This document shows, piece by piece, positions 23,899 through 32,803 of a stretch of DNA of 38,370 nt. The notes under the pieces were generated by a model. It had not been told where the DNA came from. It did no database searches and saw only the letters and a program-made list of their open reading frames with translations. The stretch's first letter is position 1, and each line of letters opens with the position of its first letter. The position numbers and the translations under genes were made by a program. Source of the stretch: Deltaproteobacteria bacterium (GTDB taxonomy: Bacteria > Myxococcota > SpSt-1050); contig JAOAFA010000081.1 in NCBI GenBank assembly GCA_026416535.1, positions 1-38,370 of the forward strand, written 5' to 3'.

Positions 23899-24716
23899 AT
23901 CTTTGTTAAAACCTCTGTTATGAGGGCATAAAATCTGTCTTTTATTTTTTCTGCTACCTCATTTATGTCGGAGTGGGAAAGTCTTACCTTCTCAATACCG
24001 GCTGCCATATTTGTTATGGCTGAAAAACCTAAGACCTCCACTCCCATGTGATTTGCTACAATTACTTCAGGGACAGTTGACATACCTACAGCGTCAGCCC
24101 CAATAATTCTTAAGAATCTTATCTCCGCAGGAGTCTCATAGGATGGGCCATGCATGGCTACATATACCCCTTTTCTTAGCTTTATCTTTAATCTTCTGGC
24201 ACACTGCTCAGCTATCTTTTGAAGCCTTTTGGAGTATGCATAGGTCATATCTGGAAATCTAGGTCCCAGACGATCACAGTTTTTACCAATAAGAGGTGAA
24301 TCCCCCATGAGGTTGATATGATCGGTAATCAACATTATGTCACCCTTATTGAAACTTTTGTTTATACCACCAGCGGCATTTGTTACTATCATCTTTTTTA
24401 CACCTGAGTAGAAGATGGCTCTATATGGTAGAGCTATCTCTTGCATAGAATATCCCTCATAATAATGAAATCTCCCCTTCATCAATAACACATTCCTATT
24501 GTTTAGACTACCTTTTATAAGGAGTCCCTCATGTCCGGAAACTGTAGAAGTGGGAAAACCCCTCAGAGACTTATAAGGGACTGTTATCTTATCTTTTAAG
24601 ATATCAGCAATAAATCCAAGCCCAGAGCCTAAAACAAGGAGTATTTCAGGGATCTCATCGAAATTCTTTTTAAGTTCGTTACCTATGTTTTCTACCTCTC
24701 TAAAATAGTCCTTCAT
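23895..24716 (-). CDS. punA: purine nucleoside phosphorylase (trimeric, PunA type)
   Basis: 273 residues from the ATG at 24716, preferred because GAGG lies 5 bases upstream; an in-frame upstream ATG at 24752 has no site. Family motifs in order are 'LVLGSGLG' (phosphate loop), 'FPTSTVSGHEG', 'GRFHYYEGYS', 'TNAAGGIN', 'MHGPSYETPAEIR' (Glu base contact), 'VGMSTVPEVIVANHMG' and 'AITNMAAG' (purine Asn). It splits purine nucleosides with phosphate to base and ribose 1-phosphate. The length agrees with trimeric PNPs. It is the first gene of a three-gene salvage operon on the minus strand. Confidence 0.95.
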   Translation of the reverse strand: MKDYFREVENIGNELKKNFDEIPEILLVLGSGLGFIADILKDKITVPYKSLRGFPTSTVSGHEGLLIKGSLNNRNVLLMKGRFHYYEGYSMQEIALPYRAIFYSGVKKMIVTNAAGGINKSFNKGDIMLITDHINLMGDSPLIGKNCDRLGPRFPDMTYAYSKRLQKIAEQCARRLKIKLRKGVYVAMHGPSYETPAEIRFLRIIGADAVGMSTVPEVIVANHMGVEVLGFSAITNMAAGIEKVRLSHSDINEVAEKIKDRFYALITEVLTKI

Positions 24717-25472
24717 GAAAACCTCACAAGAAATTAACATCTTTAATAACATAAAAATTCGTTTTGGATAAGTAAAAACAGTTAGTAAGATATTTGAGTG
24801 TTTATCATTATCTTGGGATATGTAGTTAAGTATAAGGCATCATAAAGTACGCGTTTAAAATTTCTTCATGATGGTAGGAAATACGATCAGATATTTCCTA
24901 AAATAATTTCACGATTGACCTTTTTAAAGATTCACCTACCTCTTGCTTTTATAAAGCCCAATTTTTATTCTCTTTAAATCACCTAACTATCTCACTCTTC
25001 ATAGAAGTTCAAATTTTAATTTGATTCTGCTCTTTTTGAAAGTCATTGCTTATTCCTCTTTGGTCCTTCAATGTTTTTGATACAATTTATACCCAATTAG
25101 GATAAGTAACATGTCCTACTCTATTAGCAAACTCATAGATGGGAGTAATCATTTGAGATTTAGGGATGGACGGTCGGTGGAGTGAAGTAATTTAGTAATG
25201 TTTGAAAGGCAGACAAAGTTGAGATATGATAGTGAGGTGGAGAGGCGATAGTGATATTGTGGATGTTAATTTGCGTATATAACACGGAGAAGAAAGGGAT
25301 GTAGATGACGACAATTGTTAATAATGATTATGACTTGCCTTAAATGAACAAATTATATATGAAGCAATTATAAACTTGTGCGCGATATTAGTCTCGATGA
25401 TATAGATTTTGCTATCACACTCATCAAATTTTAAACTCTATTGACATTTCTTATATTTATTGAGAGGGACTT
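24717..25472. other. divergent gap with possible DUF4215-like remnant
   Basis: There are 756 bases between the PNP gene and the polymerase gene, without an intact frame. Around 25225-25320 the plus strand reads 'GDSDIVDVNLRI', a stop, then 'HGEERDVDDDNC'. This recalls a degraded CGDGIVD...GEECDDGN...DDNC module (DUF4215) of secreted proteins. TTGACA at 25441-25446 precedes the polymerase start, but no -10 is found at the right distance. The segment 24760-25140 has stops in all frames and no feature I recognise. Confidence 0.25.
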
Positions 25473-27452
25473 TTGTCTATCTTAAAAGGAAGAATTGCAT
25501 CCACTTTGACAAAGACCTATACCCAGTGTATAAGAACCTTGGATTATATGCTTGGAGAGACTGGCCTTAAATTTGTTGATTCGTCTGAAGAGGCAGATCA
25601 TATTGTTAAAGAGGTGTCCCGACTCCCTATTTTAGCCGTAGATATATTTTTCCGTTTGGAAAAAGGTATTAACAATCCCGCCTTGCTACTCGCTGGAAAT
25701 GAGAATATTCACTATGTCTTTGACCTGAGGAGATGTGGGCCAGATGCCTTACTATATATAATGGCTTCAAAAAATCTCAAAGTAATGTCCTCTGCATATG
25801 AAAAGATCCTCAATCTATATCAACATCAACTAATTCGAATAGAAAATATAACGGATATTCTCATCTTAGAGCAATTAATTACGAACAACTATTTCTTCCC
25901 ATCTGAGGTAAAGAGTCTTGACGACCTTTCAGAGAAATATTTGGGCTTTAAACCCGAGAAGGGAAGGCGGATTCTCATTGATAATCTTGATGGGGAGATC
26001 AGTCTTCATATCCTCGAGTATCTAAGGATAGAGCTACTTGTAATCTACAAGATCTTTTTAGAGCAGGTAAGAAAGATAAGATCTGCATCACTTGAGCGGA
26101 TCTCAAGAATAGAGAGCAATCTGATCAAGAGTCTCGCAAAGATTCAGCATATCGGGATTCATTTTAATATGGAGGATTTCTTAAAGCTTTTTTCATCTGC
26201 ACGAGATAAGAATCTATTGAAGGATGACTCTATTCTGGATGAAAAGGAGGTGGCCAGATTATTTAATTATGGAGTAAAAGAGAACACATATCTGGATAAT
26301 TTACTGAGAGACCTTGAGAAAAACTACAAAGATCCTGCTAGAGTGCTTTCTCAAAATGCCAATGAGCTCCTAAAGAGAGTAAGGCTACCAGAGTCAAGAA
26401 TACACAGTAGATTTGTTCAAATTTCGTCAGCATCTGGTAGAACCTCTTCTCAAACTCCAAATCTATTTGCTGTCCCTAAGGCAAGAATTTTTAGGGAATT
26501 TTTTTCAGCACCACATGGAAGGGTAATTATTACGTTAGATTTCTCGACATTCGAACTTGGTGTCCTTGCAGCACTTTCAAAGGACCCCCACTTTTTGAAG
26601 GCGTTTAGGGAAAAACTTGATCTTCATGCTTATGTGGCTCAGCTTATGTTTTCAAAAAAAGTTAGCAAAACAGAGAATCCAGAATTGCGGAGACGTGCAA
26701 AGGCTATTAACTTTGGGATTATCTATGGTATGACGGCACAGGGACTTGCAAAGAGATTAGAGATAAGTAAACCAGAGGCGATCAAGCTGATCAATACCTA
26801 CTATATGATATTTCCTTCTCTTAATTCATATATCCAAAATACGATTAGTTTGGCATTACAAAAGGGTGAGCTTAGAACACTGGCAGGTAGAAGGTGCCTT
26901 CTTTCGCCATTTGTAAATCTTACAGAGGAAAGAAAGAAGATCATAAATGAGATAAATACGAAGATTGTGAAGTCCTCGAACATGCTATACTCTATGCTTA
27001 TCCTAAAGTCCCTTGAAGAGGAGTATTTTAAAAAAGGGATAGGCTCTGAAGAGATGTATGTAAAGAGGTTACAAAATGTGATAAGTGAGGGAGAGCCTAT
27101 TAAAAGAATATTGCGAGATATGGATGTGAAAACTCATGAATTATATAGGTTTATTAGAAATATGCCTGTTCAGGGAACGGCAGCGGATATTATGAAGTTA
27201 TCAATAAGTATGATAGATGAGAGGCTTTCCGAAAAAGGTAAAAATGCATATATTATAAATATTGTTCACGATGAGATTTTGATTGAGGCTGGAGAAGAGG
27301 AGGCATGTGATATTGCATACATAGGCAGAGAGACTATGAAAGAGGCTTCAAGACAGATCCTTAAAGAGATAGAAATAGATGTAGAGGTCAACATAGGTCG
27401 TTTTTGGGGAGATTCGTCTCTTAATTATCTCATGGATAAGGCATTTAAATGA
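25473..27452 (+). CDS. family-A DNA polymerase lacking 5' nuclease, with apparently dead proofreading
   Basis: 659 residues from TTG 25473 with GAGAGGGA upstream. No 5'-3' nuclease domain is present. Residues about 20-190 are a 3'-5' exonuclease-like fold. The first metal motif is D57-I-F instead of D-x-E, and I find no convincing exo II Asn/Asp or exo III Tyr/Asp, so proofreading is probably lost. The polymerase part is intact: 'SASGRTSSQTPNLFAVP', motif A with Asp356 ('TLDFSTFEL'), O-helix 'RRAKAINFGIIYG' (Lys410) and motif C His-Asp600-Glu ('IVHDEILIE'). Between 'GRR' (472-474) and 'NMPVQGTAAD' (563) lies about 60 extra residues of charged helix compared with Pol I. The next gene overlaps by 4 bases and recA follows. 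Possibly a specialised repair or translesion polymerase; that role is inference. Confidence 0.88.
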   Translation: MSILKGRIASTLTKTYTQCIRTLDYMLGETGLKFVDSSEEADHIVKEVSRLPILAVDIFFRLEKGINNPALLLAGNENIHYVFDLRRCGPDALLYIMASKNLKVMSSAYEKILNLYQHQLIRIENITDILILEQLITNNYFFPSEVKSLDDLSEKYLGFKPEKGRRILIDNLDGEISLHILEYLRIELLVIYKIFLEQVRKIRSASLERISRIESNLIKSLAKIQHIGIHFNMEDFLKLFSSARDKNLLKDDSILDEKEVARLFNYGVKENTYLDNLLRDLEKNYKDPARVLSQNANELLKRVRLPESRIHSRFVQISSASGRTSSQTPNLFAVPKARIFREFFSAPHGRVIITLDFSTFELGVLAALSKDPHFLKAFREKLDLHAYVAQLMFSKKVSKTENPELRRRAKAINFGIIYGMTAQGLAKRLEISKPEAIKLINTYYMIFPSLNSYIQNTISLALQKGELRTLAGRRCLLSPFVNLTEERKKIINEINTKIVKSSNMLYSMLILKSLEEEYFKKGIGSEEMYVKRLQNVISEGEPIKRILRDMDVKTHELYRFIRNMPVQGTAADIMKLSISMIDERLSEKGKNAYIINIVHDEILIEAGEEEACDIAYIGRETMKEASRQILKEIEIDVEVNIGRFWGDSSLNYLMDKAFK

Positions 27453-28858
27453 GGGAGAGAGGAACTATTATTAAACAGCGCCAGAGGAACCTTCATACAG
27501 GGCTATTGTATCCAGATACATATGAGATCGCTATGTCTTCACTGGCATATCAAAGACTCTATTTTGTTCTTAACAACTCTGAAGGTGTCTTATGTGATAG
27601 ATTCGTCTCCAACAGGGCTAAAAGCCTCGAACATAACCTAAGCCCTCGTGATATTAAAATAGCGTTTATAACCGTCCCTTTTATACTTTGTACCAACTAC
27701 GTAGTTTCTTATTGTCATTATTACCTTAATCCACACAATGTGTTAACATGTATTGGTGGTGCTGGAGTTACAGCAAATCCGAAGCTTTTTAAACACTGTA
27801 AGGCTCTTGTTTTTACTGGGTCAATAGAAGAAAACTTAGAAAATATACGGACTATAATGAGAATGGTTAAAGCCGGTGTACCAAACGAGGTGATAATTAA
27901 CGAGATGCAACCGATCCTTGATGGAATCCCTATTGGATATGAGAATAATGGCATCCTTGAGTATGACCCCCCATGCTCTGTAATATATACAAGTGAAACA
28001 GAGTTTTCCAATATGCACTTGATAGAGATTAGCCGTGGCTGTCGTGGAAGCTGCAATTTTTGTATGTCAAGACATCTATATGGTCATTATAGAGAGTTTG
28101 AATATGAGCGTATAATAAAAGCAGTGGATGCTGCACCTGATTATATAAAATCCATTGGGTTAATAGGTGATGCCGTTCTTTCACATTCAAGAATCAAAGA
28201 TATTGTCAATTATATTTTACATAAGAAAAAGCGCCCTGCCTTTGCCTCTATTAGAATAGCTGATTTAAATGATGATAAGATTCCACTTATTTTGAAGTCG
28301 AGGGTAAAGACGATCACTATCGCTCCGGAGGTTGCCTCTGAGAAATTGATGAGGGTTACCAATAAGTATTACAACAGAGATGCCCTCTTTTGCTCATTAA
28401 AAGAGTTGATAAAAAACGGTGTAGTGAATATAAAGCTATATATGATGATAGGACTTCCGAATGAGAGTAGAGAAGATATCTTTGAATTGATTGATTTTAT
28501 CAGAGAGTTAAGAGGGCTGTTAGTAGATCTGTCCAAAAAGAAAGGGAGACTTGGGATATTAAAGGTTACTATAAACAATTTTGTCCCTTCACCGTTTACC
28601 CCCCTCTTTTCGTGTAACCCTGATGAGATAAAGAATCTTGAATATAAACAGACGTTAATAAAAACAGAACTCTCGAACTTATCGAATCTGACAATATCAA
28701 TGATGGATATATTTGATACCTTATATCAGACAGCACTTTTTAGGGCAAATGATGATTATGCGAGAAAAATCTTGCTTACTGACCTCAATCTTGTAAAGAG
28801 GGCATTTAGAGAAGATACGGATTTTGCAAACGATATTCTGAAGCTATGTTACAGCTAA
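27449..28858 (+). CDS. radical SAM protein with B12-binding-like N-terminus
   Basis: 469 residues. The N-terminal third (about 15-160) has the layout of a cobalamin-binding-like Rossmann region, 'GLLYPDTYEIAMSSLAYQRL', common to a class of B12-type radical SAM proteins, but no clear DxHxxG cobalamin motif is seen. The radical SAM core has the 4Fe-4S ligands Cys198, Cys202 and Cys205 in 'GCRGSCNFC', followed by 'GLIGDAVLSHS' and 'TIAPEVASEKLMRVTNK'. 'YMMIGLPNESREDI' is the usual TIM-barrel tail. The ATG overlaps the polymerase stop (ATGA), so both are made together. Known relatives include methylthiotransferase-like and uncharacterised enzymes. The substrate is unknown; a nucleic-acid role is suggested only by the neighbours. 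Confidence 0.85.
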   Translation: MRERGTIIKQRQRNLHTGLLYPDTYEIAMSSLAYQRLYFVLNNSEGVLCDRFVSNRAKSLEHNLSPRDIKIAFITVPFILCTNYVVSYCHYYLNPHNVLTCIGGAGVTANPKLFKHCKALVFTGSIEENLENIRTIMRMVKAGVPNEVIINEMQPILDGIPIGYENNGILEYDPPCSVIYTSETEFSNMHLIEISRGCRGSCNFCMSRHLYGHYREFEYERIIKAVDAAPDYIKSIGLIGDAVLSHSRIKDIVNYILHKKKRPAFASIRIADLNDDKIPLILKSRVKTITIAPEVASEKLMRVTNKYYNRDALFCSLKELIKNGVVNIKLYMMIGLPNESREDIFELIDFIRELRGLLVDLSKKKGRLGILKVTINNFVPSPFTPLFSCNPDEIKNLEYKQTLIKTELSNLSNLTISMMDIFDTLYQTALFRANDDYARKILLTDLNLVKRAFREDTDFANDILKLCYS

Positions 28859-28876
28859 AAACGCTCAAAAAATTTA

Positions 28877-28905
28877 TTGATTATTTGCAAATATTAAAAT
28901 TTAAT
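28877..28905 (+). promoter_or_regulatory. recA promoter with internal 12-base palindrome
   Basis: TTGATT (28877-28882) and TTTAAT (28900-28905) are 17 bases apart and form a good sigma70 promoter. The perfect palindrome TATTTGCAAATA at 28882-28893 lies between the two hexamers. It is a candidate operator for the SOS repressor of this lineage, because recA promoters are usually controlled this way. It does not match the E. coli or Bacillus LexA boxes. Confidence 0.45.
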
Positions 28906-28937
28906 GAAATCCTTTTATAACTAAAGGAGGGCAGAGG

Positions 28938-29999
28938 ATGACAACAGATGAGAAGAGTAAGAAAACTGACAGAGAAAAAATTATTGATGTAGCCATCAGT
29001 ACTATCGAAAAGCAGTTTGGTAAAGGTTCTATAATGAGATTGAAAGACGCTGAGGCAATAAATAGGACTATTCCAGTGATATCTACCGGTTTATTGTCTC
29101 TTGATATCGCACTTGGTACTGGTGGCCTTCCAAAGGGAAGAGTCGTTGAGATATTTGGGCCTGAATCCTCCGGTAAGACGACGCTTGCCTTGCATCTTAT
29201 TGCTGAGTGTCAGAAAAACCAGGGAGTGGCTGTCTTTGTAGATGCTGAGCATGCCCTTGACATAAAATATGCTGCAAAGGTTGGGGTTAAGGTTGATGAT
29301 CTCTTGCTTTCTCAGCCCAATTATGGTGAAGAGGCTTTAGAGATAGTGGAGACTTTAGTCCGTTCGGGTGCAGTGGATCTGATTGTGGTCGATTCTGTGG
29401 CTGCACTTGTTCCAAAAGCGGAAATAGAGGGTGAGATGGGGGACTCACATATGGGGCTTCAAGCAAGACTTATGTCACAGGCTTTAAGAAAGTTAACCGC
29501 CGCAATCTCTCGGTCAAATACTCTTGTGGTATTTATAAATCAGATTCGAATGCAGCTTGGGGTAATGTATGGTAACCCTGAGACAACAACCGGGGGTAAG
29601 GCATTAAAATTTTATGCCTCTGTTAGACTTGATATTAGAAAGGTTGGAAGTATTAAGAACGGGGAAGATGTTGTCGGGGCTAGAACAAGAGGAAAGGTAG
29701 TTAAAAATAAACTTGCCCCTCCACACAGGGAGGTAGAGTTTGATATACTCTTCAATGAGGGAATATCCAAAGAGGGAGATATCCTAGATACGGCGACTAA
29801 TCTTGGAATAATAGAAAAGACAGGCACATGGTATTCATATAAGGGTGAAAGGCTTGGACAAGGAAGGGAAAATGCAAGACTCCTATTGAAAGAAAACAGG
29901 GAGCTACTAACAGATGTAGAAAATAAGATTAAGGAATTTTATGGATTTAACGCAAAGCCAACAGATACGAAACAGGAGAAATTAGAGAAGAAGAAGTAG
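28938..29999 (+). CDS. recA: recombinase RecA
   Basis: 353 residues, full length. Walker A is GPESSGKTT at 74-82. Further signatures are 'FVDAEHALD', '[10 protein letters not shown]', the loop 1 region '[21 protein letters not shown]', '[20 protein letters not shown]' (loop 2 and Walker B area) and the C-terminal '[18 protein letters not shown]'. RecA polymerises on single-stranded DNA for recombination and triggers the SOS response. AAAGGAGGG lies 8 bases before the ATG. The C-terminus is Lys/Glu-rich. Upstream are a repair-type polymerase and a radical SAM gene with a 79-base gap, so a separate promoter is likely. The next gene starts 6 bases after the stop. Confidence 0.98.
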   Translation: MTTDEKSKKTDREKIIDVAISTIEKQFGKGSIMRLKDAEAINRTIPVISTGLLSLDIALGTGGLPKGRVVEIFGPESSGKTTLALHLIAECQKNQGVAVFVDAEHALDIKYAAKVGVKVDDLLLSQPNYGEEALEIVETLVRSGAVDLIVVDSVAALVPKAEIEGEMGDSHMGLQARLMSQALRKLTAAISRSNTLVVFINQIRMQLGVMYGNPETTTGGKALKFYASVRLDIRKVGSIKNGEDVVGARTRGKVVKNKLAPPHREVEFDILFNEGISKEGDILDTATNLGIIEKTGTWYSYKGERLGQGRENARLLLKENRELLTDVENKIKEFYGFNAKPTDTKQEKLEKKK

Positions 30000-30005
30000 T
30001 TATTT

Positions 30006-30944
30006 ATGCAGGAGACAGAGTTTCTACAGAGAGTTAAAGATACTGCTATAAATCTCTTGAGGAGAAAGGAGGTCTTCGAGGATATTGTCCAGGAGTTTGA
30101 TGGGGGCAAGATGGTTCGACCGAGAACTATATATATTCTATCCCTTTCCTTAAACGAGTTTGATTTTGAAAGACTTATACCACTTGCAACCTCTACTGAA
30201 CTTGTTCATCTTGCAAGCCTATTTCATGATGATGTTATAGACAATGGAATGATAAGGAGAAACAGACAAACTCTTAATGCAAGGTATGGAAATCTTATTA
30301 GTATACTTGCAGGTGATTATTTCTATTCAGTGGCCTCTCGGCTTGTCCTTGAAAACTACAACTCAGAGGTTGCAAAGATCTACTCGTATGCGGTTTCTTA
30401 TATGACTCTTATGGAGCTTAGACAGGCATCTTTAAGATGGAGTTATGAGATTAGTAAAGATGATTACTTTGACATTATAAGAGGAAAAACAGGGGCACTA
30501 TTTTCAGCTTCATTTGAGGCATTGGCTATTATCTTTAACAAAAGTGAGTTGGAGAGGCTATATCTAAGAGAGGCGGGTATGCTATTTGGAGAGATATTTC
30601 AGTTAACTGACGATTTATTGGATTTTGTTGGGAGAAGAACTGGAAAGAGTAAGCTTAAGGATCTTAGTGAGGGTGATATCACTTTGCCGGCCCTTTTGCT
30701 GATGGAAAAAAATGGGAGATTTAAAGAGCTTGTAATAGAGTACTTTCGTTCGAAAGGAGAAAAACAACATCTGATAAAAGAGATAGAAAGGGTGTTAAAT
30801 GAGGGGAGTTCACCTGAGATGGAGATAAACGAAATAATAGAGAAAGACAAAGAGGAGATTAAGGGTAGGCTTAGGAGATTAAAAGGATTTTCCATGGATA
30901 GCTTCTCTCCTTTTTTAAACTTCATTTCGGTAAGAGAGATGTGA
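30006..30944 (+). CDS. trans-polyprenyl diphosphate synthase
   Basis: 312 residues, the all-helical family of octaprenyl/heptaprenyl diphosphate synthases. The first Asp-rich motif is 'DDVIDNGMIRR' (Asp75, Asp76, Asp79); the second is 'TDDLLDF' (Asp202, Asp203, Asp206). 'GGKMVRPRTIYILSL' is the usual substrate-binding Lys/Arg region. It condenses isopentenyl diphosphate onto an allylic primer, to make quinone or glycan-lipid tails. The ATG at 30006 is 6 bases after the recA stop. Its end lies 2 bases before the next ATG (30947; an in-frame GTG at 30941 overlaps it). Chain length cannot be told from the sequence. Whether it serves the next genes or only shares the operon is unclear. Confidence 0.9.
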   Translation: MQETEFLQRVKDTAINLLRRKEVFEDIVQEFDGGKMVRPRTIYILSLSLNEFDFERLIPLATSTELVHLASLFHDDVIDNGMIRRNRQTLNARYGNLISILAGDYFYSVASRLVLENYNSEVAKIYSYAVSYMTLMELRQASLRWSYEISKDDYFDIIRGKTGALFSASFEALAIIFNKSELERLYLREAGMLFGEIFQLTDDLLDFVGRRTGKSKLKDLSEGDITLPALLLMEKNGRFKELVIEYFRSKGEKQHLIKEIERVLNEGSSPEMEINEIIEKDKEEIKGRLRRLKGFSMDSFSPFLNFISVREM

Positions 30945-30946
30945 CG

Positions 30947-31738
30947 ATGTTTAAGATAAAGATCGGAGAGTTTACTACTGAGATCAAGCTGTCTCCGAAA
31001 CAGCTCGAGAGGGATGTACAAAATGTTTTTTCTGGATTTATTTCTACTGAGAGGCCAGACACCTTTTTGGAGGCGAGATTAGTTAGTGACCTTAAGTACG
31101 ATGACTACAATGAACTGGCACCTGCGAAGAAGGTTGCTCCAGACATGTACAAAATAAAATGGTATTATTTTTCCGGCACCTTCTATTTAAAAAAGGGGTA
31201 TGCAAAGGCTATTGTCAATAGTAAGCCATATGTCCTCTCGTCGCTACTTAGAATTATATACGCAATAAAAGCCACTAATTCAGATGGTCTTTTCATACAT
31301 GCTGCGTCTTTTGTAAAGCAGGGAGATGCATATCTCTTTGTTGGCAAATCAGGTTCTGGGAAAAGTACTTTATTAAAAATGGCTATGAACTCGGATCAGT
31401 CTATTAGACCTCTTACCGACGAGATCTCGTATGTCGCCCTCGAGGGGGGAAGACCATTTGCCTATTCTACTCCATTTTGGGGGAATACTAAAATAAAGGG
31501 ACAATATATTAAGGCTCCGCTCAAAAAGTTGTATTTTATTAGACAGTCCAAAAGAGATTTTGTAAAAAAGATCTCGATTGATGGCGTTATGATAAACATG
31601 CTGGAAAATGTATTGTTTGCATCAACTGAGAGAGAAAGTTTAGACTCAGTACTTTCAACAATTAGAGGTATTGTAAAAAAGGTCGAAGGCTTTAATCTCT
31701 ACTTTACTAAGAGTGATAAATTCTTGGAGGTAATCTAA
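30947..31738 (+). CDS. HprK-like P-loop kinase of a peptide-maturation type cassette
   Basis: 263 residues from ATG 30947; a GTG at 30941 is possible. The N-terminal 115 residues are a divergent beta-rich region. The P-loop is 'VGKSGSGKST' (Gly133 to Thr141), preceded by 'GLFIHAASFVKQGDAYLFVG'. 'PLTDEISYVALEGGRPFAY' is a typical downstream Asp-Glu segment, followed by 'YSTPFWGN'. These are hallmarks of the HPr kinase-related family often found beside PqqD-type proteins and radical SAM enzymes. It probably phosphorylates a protein or peptide. No HPr protein is near. The stop abuts the TTG start of the radical SAM/SPASM gene. No PqqD-like recognition domain is visible in it. Confidence 0.82.
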   Translation: MFKIKIGEFTTEIKLSPKQLERDVQNVFSGFISTERPDTFLEARLVSDLKYDDYNELAPAKKVAPDMYKIKWYYFSGTFYLKKGYAKAIVNSKPYVLSSLLRIIYAIKATNSDGLFIHAASFVKQGDAYLFVGKSGSGKSTLLKMAMNSDQSIRPLTDEISYVALEGGRPFAYSTPFWGNTKIKGQYIKAPLKKLYFIRQSKRDFVKKISIDGVMINMLENVLFASTERESLDSVLSTIRGIVKKVEGFNLYFTKSDKFLEVI

Positions 31739-32803
31739 TTGTCTTCAGATATTTCTGCATTTGAATACTTAAGACAAAAGGCTAGAAAGACAGGTTCTTT
31801 GCTATCTATTCATCTTGATATTACATATAGATGTCCACTGAAATGTATCCACTGCTATATCGACCATAGGGAAAACAGAGAGTTGTCTATTACTGAGATT
31901 ACGAAAGTATTAAAGGATGCCCGTAGGCTTAATGCTGTATTTATTACATATTCCGGAGGTGAGGTTTTTGTAAGGGAGGATTTCGAAGATATATTGAAGA
32001 TCTCGTATAAACTCAATTATGTCATAAAGATCATCACCTCTGGCTATCTTATAAGTGATTATGAAGTAGAGATGCTAAAAAGGTATAACGTAACAAGTGT
32101 AGGAGTATCCTTATATGCAGTTGATCCTGAGATTCATGATAGGATAACTGGAGTAAGAGGCTCATTTAATAGGACCATACGAGCTATTGAACTCCTAAAG
32201 AATGCAAAAATAAACGTTGTTGTAAAGACTTCGATAATGAGACCAAATTATAAAGATTACCTAAATCTGTTAAGGTGGATAAAATCTCAAGGCAGAAGGG
32301 TGTCTGCCCAGTATGATATGGTTATCACCCCAACAAAGTGTAACAGGTCAGGTGTAAGGGACCTAAATATCCCCTATAAGAAAAAGAGAAGTCTTTTGTC
32401 AGAGATAAAGAGGATTGAGGCGAAGAGGGAAACTAAGATAGAAGATATGGATGACTATAACCAACAGTATAGAGTTAGTGAGGATTCAATAACGTGTTAT
32501 GCAGGGATTACAGGGATTTATATAGCCCCTAATGGGAAGGTCTTTCCTTGTGTGGAGTGGGATGAACTCTTAGGAGATCTTAGGAAAGAGAGTCTCATTG
32601 AGATATGGAAAAACTCTGAAAGGTTAATGCAGATTAGGAATCTCAGAATCAAGGATTATAAAAAGTGTGTTAGTTGTAAGTATTTGAGTGCATGCTCTAT
32701 ATGTCCGGGTCTCAACTTGAGAGATAAAAAAGATATATTTGAGCCATCAGATCTTGCCTGTCAGAGGGCGAGGATGTATTATGAACAAGAGAAAACGAGC
32801 TGA
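31739..32803 (+). CDS. radical SAM/SPASM peptide-modifying enzyme
   Basis: 354 residues from TTG 31739, supported by GGAGG at 31726-31730, 8 bases upstream. The 4Fe-4S ligands are Cys32, Cys36 and Cys39 in 'CPLKCIHC'. 'YSGGEVFVREDFEDI' is the SAM-binding Gly-rich segment. From about residue 253 a SPASM domain supplies Cys for auxiliary clusters ('CYAGITGIYIAPNGKVFPCVEW' region, then 'CVSCKYLSACSICPG'). SPASM enzymes mature ribosomal peptides or proteins, for example anaerobic sulfatase-maturating and PqqE types. The downstream start overlaps by 23 bases. There is no N-terminal RRE (PqqD-like) domain and no precursor gene nearby, so the substrate is unknown. Confidence 0.9.
   Translation: MSSDISAFEYLRQKARKTGSLLSIHLDITYRCPLKCIHCYIDHRENRELSITEITKVLKDARRLNAVFITYSGGEVFVREDFEDILKISYKLNYVIKIITSGYLISDYEVEMLKRYNVTSVGVSLYAVDPEIHDRITGVRGSFNRTIRAIELLKNAKINVVVKTSIMRPNYKDYLNLLRWIKSQGRRVSAQYDMVITPTKCNRSGVRDLNIPYKKKRSLLSEIKRIEAKRETKIEDMDDYNQQYRVSEDSITCYAGITGIYIAPNGKVFPCVEWDELLGDLRKESLIEIWKNSERLMQIRNLRIKDYKKCVSCKYLSACSICPGLNLRDKKDIFEPSDLACQRARMYYEQEKTS

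Noticed and set aside
25441-25472. TTGACA before the polymerase gene as a full promoter
   Set aside because: No -10 hexamer is found 15 to 19 bases downstream; the TATATT is only 5 bases away.
30599-31021. 140-codon minus-strand open frame
   Set aside because: It lies opposite the prenyl synthase and HprK-like genes with intact motifs.
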